Shown: piece by piece, positions 21,500-32,923 of the stretch
Layout of the letters: each line of letters begins with the position of its first letter
How positions within the stretch are numbered: the stretch's first letter is position 1
Assembly: GCA_963971575.1 (NCBI GenBank)
Contig: OZ020612.1
Coordinates: forward strand, 34,389,916 to 34,453,915
Source: Liopterus haemorrhoidalis
Taxonomy: Eukaryota; Arthropoda; Insecta; Coleoptera; Dytiscidae
Length of the DNA stretch: 64,000 nt
Direction of reading: 5' to 3'
Position numbers and translations under genes: made by a program
Notes under the pieces: generated by a model
Databases searched by the model: none
Seen by the model: the letters and a program-made list of their open reading frames with translations, nothing else
Told to the model about the DNA's origin: nothing

Positions 21500-22559
21500 T
21501 ACAGGGTGTATCAAGATAGCGGGAACGCGATTTTTCTGAAAAACGCGACGAGTGAGCAAATTGGGAAAACAATCTTGACAACCAAAGTTTACCCAAAGAA
21601 TCGAATGGTCGAATTGAAATTTTCTGAAACAAACCGGAAGTATAGGGTATCAAGGATAACTTTGACTTTTTGAATAGGATTTGAATGGGTGCTGGATATC
21701 TTTGTATAGAAAAGTAACAACTTTTACTTAAACATTTTTTTACCGACCGCTAACAAATATAAGGAAGGTATTGTGATCATACCGATTTTGACATTTCGAC
21801 ATTTCGATGGATCTCCACGAATTGAGGTCCCTACATAACGTTTTGACGATTTTCAGCATGATGTCTGTCGGTCTGTTTGTCTGTCTGTCGGACCGTGTAC
21901 ACGTGCAGAGCAAATTCGGCTGAAAGGATTTTCATGAAACTTCATATTTGAGCTTTTGACATCAATGGCACGAGTTGATCAATTTTTGGTAAAAATCGGT
22001 TAACTATAAATGGGAGTTTACTCGTGTCGGTTTTAAGATTTTTGCGAATATTTCACAACAGAGAAATATTTAGAAAAAAATTATTTAACAAAAGTTACTA
22101 TAAAATCAATAACTAACAACTTTTATTTGAGACATTTTTTGATAAAGTAGCATAAATTAAACAAGTACTTTGTGATGGCGGTCGGTCCTGTGGTGGCCAC
22201 AGCTGATTTTTTTATATTTTTTTCTGTTAACAAAAATGTGTATTCTTTATAACGACTTGAAAGTAAAGTATTTTTATTTACAAGTGTTCAAAGTGCCTTC
22301 CCTTTTGATTTAGGCTAGTTGTTTCTTTTCAAAAGCTCTCTTCAAACATACCCAATACGATATACGTTCTCATTTAAAAAATCTAATTTGGCCTTGATAT
22401 CCTTCCGGTTTGTTCCGGAAAATTTCAATACTACCATTTAATTCTTTGTATATACTTTGGTTATCAGTTTTTATTTATTTATTTTTTTTTTTTCTTAACC
22501 TTCTCATACTTCGCGTTTTCAAGCAAAATTATGTTCCCTCTATCTTGATATACCCTGTA
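21500..22559. mobile_element. long foldback element 'FB-TACAGG' copy i, interrupted
   Basis: The ends read TACAGGGTGTATCAAGATAG inward, with flanking TA on both sides (21498-21499 and 22560-22561). The left arm words TTTACCCAAAGAATCGAATG, GGTATCAAGGATAACTTTG and GGATATCTTTGTATAGAAAAG have reverse-complement partners in the right arm. A separate repeat is inserted at 21742-22205. Removing it leaves roughly 600 bp, comparable with copies at 33336-34207 and 59551-60324. There is no coding capacity. A transcript could fold into a long hairpin. Confidence 0.8.
21742..22205 (+). mobile_element. GTCT-containing repeat 'R-GTCT1', copy 1, nested
   Basis: It starts ACCGACCGC and ends with GCGGTCGGT plus CCTGTGGTGGCCACAGCTG, so a 9-bp inverted terminal motif is present. 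Copy 2 at 44115-44706 shares start, end and interior (GATCTCCACGAAT, CCCTACATAACGTTTTGAC, TTTTTGCGAATATTTCACAA). An internal GTCT/GTCTGT run lies at about 21860-21890. Near-identical T-rich flanks (ATTTTTTT on both sides) could be an 8-bp target duplication, but the low complexity makes this uncertain. Its superfamily is not recognised. Confidence 0.7.
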
Positions 22560-22561
22560 TA

Positions 22562-23438
22562 CAACTTCTTTGAATCCCCATATCATTGAAATGGAGATAT
22601 TCGTTGTACTGTATTTTAAGTTATTTTATTTATGAAATTAAATTTGTGTAAGTGCCAATAGCATATGAGAATAGTTTATGGTACACTCTCTCAATATATT
22701 TGCCAGTAATGGATCACTGTGTCGCAGTGTAAGTGACATTCTGATAACTAAGTGTGACATGACAATGCGCGCACGGAAGGGGTGTCCAAGTATCGAAGGG
22801 TTACCCACTGCCGCTCTGCTACCCCTAACACTTGCCTTTGTCACCACACAGTTACTGTTGATTGATCTACTGCTGTCGATTATAACCGACATTACGTTAC
22901 ATATTACATACTGAACAACTGACATACTGATTATGATCGATCTCGAAAAATTGTCAACGTTTTTCAAAACAATAACGTTGAAAATATATTGTAACTGAAA
23001 AAAATCACTACTCTTTTCTGAAATTTTTGAACTACAATCTGTTCAACAAGTTGAAAGATTAGCAAAAATTTGTGTTATCATCATCATCATCAGATTTATT
23101 CAATCCAATACAGGGGACACATATCCCTTAACTTGTCCACTGCTTTTCTGCAGCTTTTACGATGTCGAAAGAACAAACAAGTCTTTTTGAGCGTTTTTCA
23201 TGAAAATTATACCAGGATTAGTCCAATTAAAATATTGGTTACCATTACATAATTTCAATTTTAGTGTAATGTTGTGTTGTGGGTTGCAGTAAATTACCAA
23301 AATAATAATTTACTTATTTGAAATTGGCATCCTAATTATTGAAATTAGCGTGTGACCAGTTTAACTTGGTATTTTTATCCGTAGTAATTGATTTTAGAAT
23401 TAGAAATTACAGTTAAAGTCAAAACTATAACAACATTG
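22562..23438. other. intergenic DNA with a GC-richer core
   Basis: Positions 22690-22900 are less AT-rich and open on both strands (22678-22914 plus, 22638-22967 minus), without any recognised domain. Both-strand openness argues against coding. Positions 23079-23092 hold a short (ATC)n run. Confidence 0.35.
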
Positions 23439-24211
23439 CTTAAGGCGGCGCACAACCCTATAGTCCTCAATAGTTTCTTATACAAAACTAATAATCGGAA
23501 GTAAAATTAATAACAATCTATACATCAAAATTTGCAGCGAATTTTTATCTATCTAATAGGATATTTTTAATTGTAGAAAAAACTGTTAGGTAGTTGTAAA
23601 TAAGCAAATTGCATTATAGACGCCATCTTGTAAACCAATCGACGCATATTTCCGTACGATGCGGCAAATTGTACCTAAAGCTTCATTCTACAAATATGAT
23701 TTTAGCTATTTTGTTGTATTGTGAAAATTACTTATAGTTATTGTACTTGGTAATCTATTTTTGCCGCTCTCTTGAATCTGCCGCGGTTTTCAAAATTGGT
23801 GTTACGGGTAAAAATGATTTATTTTTCGTGAAGAATACGTGTACCAAGTGGCATTTTATTATCTTTAAGTATAATATTTTTTGACGAAGGCTCTAAACTA
23901 TAAGTAATCAAGGCGTAAAAAATTTTGACGTATTATTTGAACATTTCTACACAAAACTATATAAATATAAAAGTTATTCGAAACCCACAAATAGATTTAA
24001 AAAATTACAGAACATTATCGCTGATGTCTATTTTTAAGTTATTGAGCGATAATATTTTTATTATAAATGTTTCTACAATTAAAACTATCATATTAGATAG
24101 ATACAAATTCGGTGCAAAATTTGATATATAGGTTGATACTAATTTTATTTCAGATTGTTAGTTTTGTATAAGAAACTAGTAACCTCCGGGGGTTATACGC
24201 AGCCTTAATAT
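23439..24211. mobile_element. 0.77-kb foldback MITE
   Basis: The left end (CTTAAGGCGGCGCAC) pairs with the right end (GTTATACGCAGCCTTAA). The arms stay related for about 150 bp, with shared words TTTCTTATACAAAACTAA, ATATATCAAATTTTGCA-like, TATCTATCTAATA and TTTTAATTGTAGAAA. The centre is AT-rich and non-coding. A target duplication is not obvious. Confidence 0.7.
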
Positions 24212-24770
24212 CAAATTCCATGATTCACCGCTAGGATCGCTTATTCACACTACTATATAAATATTACCGATAATAATTATAAACAATACCAGCAAAAAGA
24301 ACCGACGCCAGTAAAAAAATATCGATACCAGTACAATATCGAAACAAATAGTATTGAGATTTGAAATACTAATATCGAAATTAAAGTATCGATACCTTAT
24401 CAGTAGTGTCTTTTGTTCGTCTACTATAATGTCTTCTATTTATTTGACCAACATAATACAAACTAGAAATAAATAATAGGTTGCCAACACCTAGGTGCAG
24501 AATAAGGGTTCGATATATGAAAAGGGATACAGCTTTTCGAAACTTGGTCCGCTGTAATGGAAACTATAAAAACATATTTTTTGAAATATCACACGGAAAT
24601 ATCACAAGGAAAATTTCAAACTTAATAAATATAATTTTAAACATACAACAAAATACTTAATTAAACATATGGGAAGTGTTTCGCTACACTTATTTCAGCT
24701 TTTGCGAAAATGCGAGTATGTATAAGATTAAAATATTTAAATCATTTTCTGGGTAGCATCAAAAGAAGCT
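24212..24770. other. AT-rich DNA with ATCGATACC words
   Basis: Positions 24310-24410 contain several TATCGATACC/ATATCGAAA words, possibly a decayed inverted repeat. No gene. Confidence 0.3.
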
Positions 24771-24775
24771 CATAC

Positions 24776-25173
24776 AATTCTCTTGCAGCAAAAAAAAGCT
24801 ATTCGAATATTAACATTTACTTCATATAGAACTTCCTGTAGAAACTTACATGAAGATCTTAAAATAGTAACAGTTCCCTCACTTTTTATATTAGAATGCG
24901 TATTATTTGTCAGAAATCATCATAGTAACTTTAATATAAATAGTGATTATCATAATCACAATACAAGGAGTAAATCTAGCTTGAATATTGAGAGGCACCA
25001 TACAACTTTGTACAAGCAAAGTCCTCGTTTTATAGCTGCAATTATATAAAAAGGTTCCTGATAGCATTAAAAGTATAACAGATGAGAATATATTCAAATA
25101 TAAGTTTAAGAAATATCTACTAGAGCGTACATTCCATTCAATCTCTGAATATTTAAATTACAAAGCTAACTAG
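24776..25173 (+). pseudogene. LINE C-terminal domain, Jockey/CR1-like
   Basis: The 24783-25049 frame encodes the region after the RT domain of a non-LTR element: QQKKAIRILTF, then SCRNLHEDLKIVTVPSLFI and the His/Asn-rich DYHNHNTRSKSS, then IERHHTTLYKQSPRFIA. A frameshift near 25040 moves the match to the next frame (LYKKVPDSIKSIT, KFKKYLLERTFHSISEYL), which ends at TAG 25171-25173. The order of these motifs is typical of insect Jockey/CR1-type C termini. The copy is 5'-truncated, with the palm missing. Confidence 0.75.
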
Positions 25174-25260
25174 TGTTAAATTTTGCATTCTGTTAAATTG
25201 TAGAATATCTACGTATATTATAATATCTACGTTAAGTCAATATATGTATACATTATATTG

Positions 25261-25562
25261 ACTTAACCCCTGTATTTCTAATGATAACTAACAGGCTCAA
25301 TAAAATATTACTGAGCAACTGCATCCCAAACCCTGGCGATATGCAGCCGCGGAAAATTACGCCAGATCCAGTGCCCGCACAATGCGGAGTGACCCCGAGC
25401 AGCACTGCTTTCTGCATCCTGCAGATCGAAGAGTTGACAGAAGATCTGCAGGCGGGAATGGACTCGATTTCCCTTCGATAGAAGGCTTTTACACCACCCA
25501 AAACACCAACTATCAGGACTACAAGGTTAACTTTATACTCGGGATATATTATTATTATTATT
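25261..25562 (+). mobile_element. LINE or SINE 3' end with (ATT)n tail
   Basis: A GC-richer 280-bp segment in AT-rich DNA ends in GGGATATATT and ATT repeats (25546-25561), like the RTE tail at 9941-9958. Open frames run on both strands (25281-25481 plus, 25253-25633 minus) without a recognised domain. I infer the 3' end of a truncated retroelement. The family is not recognised. Confidence 0.5.
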
Positions 25563-25564
25563 AA

Positions 25565-26400
25565 ATGTTTTAAAAGAAGATGAAAGGAAAAAGAATTCCG
25601 ATAGGAGCAGACAGCACATTTAAAGAAAAACACTTACTCGATGTGACCATTCGTACTTCTTAAGTTAGGAAGAAAACTTCATCCCCAAATCTTCTGGAAT
25701 TCCCAACGTACTATTTTTTCATAAAAAATAGTTTGTCACATTAATACTTTATATTTATTAGTAGTATATTATTATTGTAGAATATTCTGTAAGTATCTAA
25801 TAACACCTAATGTAATTTTATTTTCTATTTTCATTCAAATACACTTACATTTTTATTTGCATTCGATTTTATTATTGTTTTATTTATTACTTATAATATA
25901 AATTCTCTATAAAAATATTCTTAGATTTTTATTTACAATTTATCCAGTTTGTATTTGTCCAATAAAACTGTCTTGAAATAAGTATCAAATATGAAAATAC
26001 GTAATAATAATATTTAAACAGAGACAATAGGTTTTTAAACAAATTTTTGGGAAAAGCCTGTTAAAATAAAGACATTTAATAAAACTACCTGGCAAGCCTG
26101 TAGCTGCAAACATTAAACGTTAACCGGATATAAACTGTAGGTGCCTTTCAGTGTACACTAAAAAATGGACGTAATACTGACCATGTTACTCCTGAATGTA
26201 CATAAATTGAAAACATGGTCATCAAGCTTGGAAACAGGAGGCCTGGGCTCAACTCGGCCTGGCGTGCCAATGATATTGATAATAAAACTACTTTTGGTCC
26301 TTAATCTACGACTTAAGAGCTTTCTTTTGATACCACACAATATATTTATTTATTTATTTTTTTTAATTACAAAGAGTTCGATATGTTTTGAAAAATTAAT
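25565..26400. other. AT-rich intergenic DNA
   Basis: The only notable piece is 26220-26285, GC-richer, with GGGCTCAACTCGGCC resembling a poor Pol III B box, followed by a TGATAATAAA tail. It may be a decayed SINE. Confidence 0.35.
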
Positions 26401-26409
26401 TTGATTAAA

Positions 26410-26760
26410 AATTGGAATTTTTTCAGATTTCTATATCCACACCTCTGGGATATAGAGTGGAGGAAAAGTTTTTGACACATTTTTGGTAAAAATCCCATAA
26501 GAAAATTTAATTTTTCAAAAATGAAAATTTTAAAATACATATTTAAAAATACCTATTTGTTTATATTTTTTCTGCGAATTGATTTTTCGAACTCCCAATA
26601 GCTTTTTAATATATGAGTCAAAAAGTTGTAAAAGCGTACCAAATTTCAACTTTCTATTTCTATGTTTAGCTGTATGGCCACAATTTCTACCGTACAGGCA
26701 GATAGACAAACACATGAGTGCCGTTTTAAGGGTTCCTGTTCATAACTACAAAACCCTAAA
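26410..26760 (-). repeat. 'R-PolIII' family fragment, reverse copy
   Basis: Read on the minus strand it gives AGGGTTTTGTAGTTATGA, CGGTAGAAATTGTGGCC, AGTTGAAATTTGGTACG and TACAACTTTTTGACTCATAT. This is the same order as the copies at 28640, 48010 and 53425. The tRNA-like end is absent. Confidence 0.65.
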
Positions 26761-26779
26761 AATTGTAGTTTTTCCATCG

Positions 26780-27585
26780 CGAAATTAGGAGCCTCAATTG
26801 TAAAGTATAATGTGAAATTTTTCTGTATGTTTCATCGTTTTGATGACAAATGAGGGCACCAGAGGGCAAGAGAAATAGGTATTTAATTTCTAGTATGATT
26901 GAAAATTAATGAAATCCCTGCAATATAACATGTTTATAAATCAACACTTTTCCATAAATCAAAAGACAATTTTTGTTCTATAATTTATGTTTTTAGGAAG
27001 GAAGGGTTAAAAACAAGATCATTCATCATAATTTGCCAGAAAATTTGGATTACATTTGTTATTCATATTGATTAATATCATTCTCATTTTAACTTAGACA
27101 GGAATATACACAGTTATATTACAAATATTTATTAATTTTTACTTAAGTACTTTAATTCTCTCCTTCTCTCATTTTATCTCTCTCACTTTATCTCTTCTTG
27201 AGAACTGTCGATTTTATTTATTTTTGACCTCACAAATATCAAAACTTTCCAGGTATCCTCTATACCAGGGGTAGCTAACATGACACGACTGCCACTGATT
27301 GCATGGGAGACAATTTAGTTGGCTCGCAGACTATTTAAAAACGAAATTATCCTTAATAATTTCTCTATATTATCTTATAATTTAATTTACTAAATAATGG
27401 CACATGGGATTAAAAAGAAGCAAAATGTGGAATATTATTAATTTAAATAGTAAATTAATCGTTAATAGTGGACCATGTTAGAAGCTACCGAAAAGAAACT
27501 CCAAACTTTTTAAATGTGGATCTACAAGCGTAAATTTAGAATTTACTGGATCGACCGAGCTAACAACGTCATCGTGATAATGTTA
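26780..27585. other. AT-rich intergenic DNA
   Basis: A possible hAT tip (CAGGGGTAGCTAACATG at 27268-27284) is the only signal, and no partner end was found. Confidence 0.35.
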
Positions 27586-27589
27586 CTAA

Positions 27590-27665
27590 TCAGGGCCGTA
27601 TTTACCATTAGGCGCATGAGGCAAGAGCTGGGGACCCCACTAGATAGGAGGCCCCGTGTTGGACT
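27590..27665 (+). repeat. GC-rich repeat fragment (CAGGGCCGTATTTACC)
   Basis: It reads CAGGGCCGTATTTACCATTA then GGCGCATGAGGC and GGGGACCCC. A looser relative lies at 29745-29800. It looks like one end of a dispersed repeat. Class unknown. Confidence 0.35.
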
Positions 27666-27839
27666 ATCTTTAAAATATTTGTTTAAATCACATACTTATT
27701 TAGTATAACAAAAATTTTGTTTCGCCAGTATAATGAATCCAATCAGTAAATAAGCCTATTGACTAATTAAATAATAAACCTTAAATCTATATTCTATATT
27801 AATAAAATCGGAGATTGTATATGATTTTTTTCATTTTCT

Positions 27840-28620
27840 TTATGTCAATATCTGCAAAAAATCAATTTATGTCTGTTAAATCTCTTTACTAAAGAACTTA
27901 AAATTTCTCCCTTATATTATTGACTTTTATATATGATAATATATATCACAAAAATTGTTTATAATAAGAATAATTTTTGTTTTGTTCGATACATTTTTTC
28001 AATTAGATGAATATTTGGGTTACGGGGAGGAGGGATACCTTAAACTCAACTTTTGAAATATCTAACTTATTATTGACTTGACAGAAAAAACGTATATGTC
28101 AAAAGTTGTTAATTGATAAATACTTGGGGAGTTACGGGGCAGATCCTAGAACTAAAATCATATTATTTACTTTACATCAGAAATGCATATGAGAAAATAT
28201 GTTTAAAATGAGGAAATATTTATTTTCTGTTCAACGCAATTTTTAATAAAAATATTATTTAGGGGGCTATGGGGAGTGTTACTTATAAAGTTCAAATATC
28301 TTATTAATCATTTACTTAGCAACAAAAATGAATACAAGAAAAGTTATTAAGAATGAAGATACGACTCTCCTCTGTTCACAGCAGTTTTTAATAAGATATA
28401 TTTGGGGAGCTATGGGGAGCGGTACCTACAAACTTCATAGATCTCACTTATTGTCAGAAAACTTAACAGAAAAACTGTATATAGGAACATTTGTTTGGAA
28501 TGAAGAAACGTTTCTTTTCTATTCAAGACTGTTTGAAATATGATTAATATTTGGAGGGCTATGAGTGCTACCTATAAACGAAGTGCCTTATTTTTTACTT
28601 AACATTACAATTTATTAACA
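27840..28620 (-). repeat. SatA array, reverse orientation
   Basis: The reverse complement shows at least five diverged units with CTCCCCATAGCTCCCCAAAT-type links, AAAACTGC(A/T)NTGAACAG and AATAAGTGAGAT-type motifs (for example around 28100, 28250, 28390 and 28450). It is the same family as 17475-18480 on the other strand. Confidence 0.65.
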
Positions 28621-28639
28621 TCAAAATAATTGCCTTTTT

Positions 28640-29190
28640 TCCAAGCATTTTTTGGGTTTTGTAGGTATGACCACCAAAAAACCCTTATAACGTCACTCAT
28701 GTGTCTGTCTGTCTGTCTGTCTGTACGGTAGAAATTGTAGCCAAACGGCTTAACATAGAAAGTTGAAATTTGGTATGTTTATACAACTCTGGCCCACATA
28801 TACGAAAAATACTGAGAGTGCAAAAAAAAATATGGTACATCCCGATTTAATATAAACAATATTGTATTTAATAAAAAATAATATTTTTTTTTAAAATTTT
28901 GTGTGGCATACCAAATGAAACCACTTAATGCGTGGATCAACAAGCAATTTTTTATTTTTGAAAAGTCAATTCTTTTTATGGAGTTTTTACCGACAATATG
29001 TCAAAAAACTTCTGTCCCCCACCCTATCTCTCAGAGGGGTGATCTAAAAATCTGAAAAAAATCTCCATAATGAACATTTATGAGAACCGGAATAGTTCAA
29101 CAGGAATTTGTGATCAGATTAGTTTTACGAATAATGTAATTTTTTTGTGTCGTCGATAAAAAAAAATATTTTGTAAAAATTTATTGTGTG
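28640..29190 (+). repeat. 'R-PolIII' family copy, lacks the tRNA-like end
   Basis: It contains GGGTTTTGTAGGTATGACCA, a short GTCT run (28703-28724), GGTAGAAATTGTAGCCAAAC, AGTTGAAATTTGGTATG, then GTCCCCCACCCTATCTC and CCGGAATAGTTCAACAGGAA. This is collinear with 48010-48540, but after about 29160 it diverges and no A/B-box module follows. Confidence 0.7.
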
Positions 29191-29819
29191 GCATCAAAAG
29201 AAATCTCTTATGTAGATTAAGGGACAGACAGAAAGTAGTTTTTTAAAATTCGTTTTTTTTAACATGATTTTAGCTAAAAGTGTTCTAAAAAAAATTAGAA
29301 AAATTATATATATTGTATATTGATCTGAGATGGAAACGTACGAGTGGAATTTTTGATCCGATTGCGTTTTTGAAAAATATTGCAGTTTTTGTATTTTTGA
29401 CAAAATTAATTATTTTTTAACTTATGGCTAAATTATGGCTAATAACGTTATGGATTTTTTGTAGTTATGGCTAAGATAGTGTGTGTCTTTTTGTGAAATT
29501 TAAAATATACTTAATTTTTTTTAACAGCTGTGGACCGAGTTTTGAACACCACACCAACACATTGTTAATAGAACAAATATTCGTAGACATCCAGTATTAT
29601 GTGGACTTCTTACACTTATAAAATACCTACAAAACCCCGAAATGTGTGAAAATTCACAATTCACATCAATTTTTCTAATTGCTTTAGTAATTAGGGGAGA
29701 AGGCCTCAAAAACATTTTGCGCTTCTGGCCTCGATGTAATCTGGCCTATCAGAGCCGCAGTAAGGAAAATTTGCGCTAGGGGCAGAACCGTGTGAAGGGG
29801 CGCCCTTAGCAAATAAAAA

Positions 29820-29925
29820 CAAGGTTCTCACCTTTCAAAATTTAAGTGATGAGCAAAAAAAAAAGGTCCTCACCTCCCAAAATCCAAGTGACGAGCAAAA
29901 AAAAAGGTCCTCACCTTCACAATGG
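29820..29925 (+). repeat. ~45-bp minisatellite 'MS45', ~2.5 units
   Basis: The unit reads AAGGTCCTCACCT then CAAAATTTAAGTGATGAGCA and an A run. A second array of the same unit lies at 54123-54258. The flanks at 29755-29800 and 29945-29995 are GC-rich and partly inverted (GTAAGGAAAATTTGCGC / GCGCCCTTTTCCTTAG), so the array may sit inside a small TIR repeat. Confidence 0.7.
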
Positions 29926-30143
29926 CGCCCCTTAGTCAAGCCCGTCAGCGCCCTTTTCCTTAGTGCGCCCAGGGCCGTCGCCCCTTCGGCTGTGAACAGC
30001 CTGTATGTGGCTTTCTTAATAATTAAATTATACCACACAGTAAACAAAATAAATGTGAACAAAAATAATTTTTTTTCTATAAAATACATATTTTATCATT
30101 ATTTAATTTAAAAATAATGACGACACTTTTTGTTAAATTTAAT

Positions 30144-30640
30144 TCAATTTGTGCATAAATTTAGCATTTTTGTAAGTTTTACCTGACTTAATTGTTTACA
30201 GAATTTCTTAGACCATGTTGAGATATTATACATATGCTTATTATTTTGTTCTTCTAGGAATTCTTGAAAATTATTAAAATCTTGAGGTATATGGTAACAA
30301 AAACAACGCTGCCCAATGGCTTTATTAACTCTGTGAGATAATGCTTTATTTTTATTTCTAGTATCTTAGAGATGCGGTAGCGTTGTTATTGTATTCTCAT
30401 ATTTTTTAATATATATCAATATGGACATATTATAAAGTTGGGATACATTTAGAACATCTGCATCGTTATATAATAGTTCTGTAGGGTAACGTCTAGGCTT
30501 TTTAGTTATAATTTTCAAGATTCCGTTTTGCACAGTTTTAACCTGTTTTATATAAATGTCTGATTATATAAATGACCATGCAGTTATAATATAACATCTA
30601 AATTTATGTACATTGTAACTCGTATATATTTGACAAAATG
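30144..30640 (-). pseudogene. LINE C-terminal domain, minus strand
   Basis: The minus strand from about 30640 reads FRCYIITAWSF, then QVKTVQNGILKIITKKPRRY, ELLYNDADVLNVSQLYNMS, a stop near 30370, then DTRNKNKALSHRVNKAIGQR and FNNFQEFLEEQ, to a stop at 30144-30146. The GILKII plus KKPRRYP and the R-V-N-K-A-I-G-Q-R block are typical of the C-terminal part of Jockey/CR1-like LINEs. Only two in-frame stops occur. The RT domain itself is absent (5' truncation). Confidence 0.7.
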
Positions 30641-31333
30641 ACACATTCTAAAAGACGTACGTCTAATCAGATAAACGAAAATGTAAACAGAGTTATGATA
30701 AATCTTGAAATACAAATAAATATAGGCTCAGATTTGTTACGTTTTGTTTACATAAAAATAGACTACTTGGGCTTGGATCATTATTACACATGCGTTTGAA
30801 GTGAACACTGTCTTTTTCATGTTTTATTGAGTTCAAGTGAATATTTTTAATTATATTACGGCTAAAAACGTGAACTTACTGTGGCAGAAAGGAGTCAAAT
30901 CGTATTGCTCCGTTCGCAAGGACAGTCGCAGGTGAAAAGTTCAAAAAAAATGGAGTGTTAAAGAAAAGCCGGGCTAATTACCATCAAAAGGTTCCAAGAG
31001 ACTGATACTTATGAAAACAAACCAAAAACAGGAAGAAAACATGCAACCACTTCCAGAGATGATCGTTTTATAAAGAGAAGTGTTCTTCGTAAACGCTCAA
31101 TATCGTCAAACGAGCTGGCTGGTGATCTGTACGAGAATAGAGAAGTTAAAGTTTTTTCTAGAACAATTATAAGACGTCTAGTGGAATCTAATTAGCATGG
31201 GAGAAGAACTCGCCGAAAACAACTGTTGACCGAGCGACACAAAAAACTTCGCATTGAGTGGACCAAAAGACATTTTAATTGGACACCTGATGAATAAGCG
31301 AAAATCATTTGATCTGATGAGTCCAATATAGAA

Positions 31334-31486
31334 GTAAGCATTGTAATGGTTTAATGTACTTACGAATTTAACAGAAAAATAAATTTCTATTTTCTATTGT
31401 TAGTGCAATTATTGCACTAACAATATAAAATTTAATTTACTATTAATTTACGAAATTAAGGTTTGTTTTTTTCTTTTGTGGATCAG
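31334..31486 (+). other. intron-like GT-AG insert in the Tc1 transposase
   Basis: It starts GTAAGC after the GAA codon and ends in a T-rich tract plus ATCAG before CTTTTTGG. Removing exactly this segment joins the conserved SDESNIE and LFG parts in frame, with no residues gained or lost. It contains a perfect palindrome (31395-31425). It could be a spliced intron. A small insertion that mimics one is the alternative. Confidence 0.55.
31395..31425. repeat. perfect palindrome, 15-bp arms, 1-nt centre
   Basis: TATTGTTAGTGCAAT, one T, then its exact reverse complement. It lies in the intron-like insert. Confidence 0.9.
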
Positions 31487-31744
31487 CTTTTTGGATAACC
31501 TGGAGCCACCTTTGTAAGATGTAGGCCAGGTGAAGCTTTTGATTCTGACAGCATCATCCCTACGGTCAAATTTGGTGGTGGTAGCATCATGATCTGGGGG
31601 TGCATGTCCGCCAGTGGCTTAGGCGAAATCCTTGTGTGCGAGAGACGCATTATTCTGCTTCTTATATTACCATGCTTAATGAAGTTTTGGAACCATCAAT
31701 ATTAAAATGATTTCATGAAGACAATCCAGAATATGTTTTCCTGT

Positions 31745-32220
31745 AATAATTCCAAAATTCAATAAAATGTAGGGTGCTCCATACATTTTTTCAAGGCTGT
31801 ATGGTGAGGATCGTGCACAAATATCGTATGCGAGAACCAGTACAGAATAGAGAAAAAATAAAGAGCGAAGAGGCCCTGGTGAATCAAGGATCTCCTTGCT
31901 TGCTAACTGAAGGAAACGGTTCTGTGGTGGTACAGAACTATTTTTGGCAGTAGCGAGCAAGATACGGTGTGTCGCGTTATACCAAGCTACTTTTCAAAGC
32001 TACAATTGTAGCATTGAAAGTGGTTAACTCCTAAACTGGGGTGAGCATGACGAAAAAACATTTTTAATTAACCATTACCAAGTACTTCATTTAACAATCT
32101 TTTACTTATAATCGAATTTTATCAAATAAAACTATCAAATATTCGTCACTTACATAAATTAGTTATATTATTTGGCACCTTAGCACAATGAGGTTCGCCA
32201 CTCCTGCTCTATACGAATAG
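31745..32220. other. unassigned DNA after the Tc1 fragment
   Basis: A 94-codon minus-strand frame (31676-31960) overlaps the end of the Tc1 gene and has no domain. AGGTTCGCCACTCCTG (32191-32206), read in reverse, resembles a hAT terminus. Confidence 0.35.
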
Positions 32221-32221
32221 A

Positions 32222-32355
32222 CATCCTTCCCATCCTTTTGTTTTTATGTCACTTAATTCTCATCGTATGTCCAATCCACTGTGAACCTAGTCTCTCATTT
32301 TCTATGTGATAACTGGCTTTGAATACCGTTCTTGGATAGCTTCATTCGTGTGGCT
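32222..32355 (-). pseudogene. probable LINE C-terminal fragment
   Basis: The minus strand reads SYPRTVFKASYHIENERLGS, then QWIGHTMRIK and, after a stop, HKNKRMGR. The basic, Trp-containing E-R-L-x-x-W-I-G-H-x-M-R pattern recalls C-terminal parts of RTE-like endonuclease/RT proteins (compare KWSWAGHLMR at 9428). It is short, so this remains a tentative call. Confidence 0.4.
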
Positions 32356-32889
32356 TCTCCATTTACCATTAAGTTGTACAGGCCCAAATATGTAACTAAA
32401 ATTTATCAGCACCATCTATCATCCTAATTGTAAAACATTTAATGAGACGTAAATTCATTGATGTAAACTCTTAGTTTTAGAGTTATGAGTTGTGTTTGTT
32501 AGCCGTGAATCTACGGCTCATAGACTCATGAATCTCTATGTACAATGTACAACTACAACCATTAGACTCTGCTGTGTGAACTTAAAAATTAGTTGGATAT
32601 TTTAAAGGAAAGATCTCATTAGTACCATGAAATAAGCACCAAGAAATGTTACAACATAATTTACATAATTTTGATTTAATTTTAATTGTTTGTTTTTAGT
32701 AGGTACATCCTGTATAGTGGTTTCAGCTTTTAGACTTCAGCTACGAAATATATGGTGTGTATCACTGTTAATTTTACTTAATTTTTGTAAAAATTACTTT
32801 AAAAAACCTAAAAAAACGGAGACGTTGGCTTTTGTCGAAAAATAGCAAATTAGAACTAAGATAATAATAAAAAATACGTGAATTGCTTG

Positions 32890-32890
32890 T

Positions 32891-32923
<33 letters not shown>

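Larger units (their letters stand above)
30872..31744 (+). pseudogene. Tc1-like transposase, truncated, with intron-like insert
   Basis: One frame from 30872 to 31333 reads the N-terminal helix-turn-helix (ELTVAERSQIVLLRSQGQS), the paired-like linker (KPKTGRKHATTSRDD, SNELAGDL, SRTIIRRLVES), HKKLRIEWTKRH, and SDESNIE, which holds the first catalytic Asp. Four stops interrupt it. At 31334-31486 a 153-bp GT...AG segment intervenes, after which LFG, RPGEAFDSD and VKFGGGSIMIWGCMS continue. A frameshift near 31653 precedes NEVLEPSIL and EDNPEYVF. The second and third catalytic residues are lost by truncation at about 31745. The protein moved the element by DDE chemistry at TA sites. This copy is dead. 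Confidence 0.85.

Noticed and set aside
22638..22967. 109-codon minus-strand gene
   Set aside because: An opposite-strand frame is also open over most of it. No domain, no splice context.
25253..25633. 126-codon minus-strand gene
   Set aside because: It covers a retroelement-like 3' end with an (ATT)n tail on the plus strand. No domain.
26220..26285. tRNA-derived SINE
   Set aside because: The B-box-like GGGCTCAACTCGG is weak, no A box at the right distance was found and there is only one copy, so it is noted only as a possibility.
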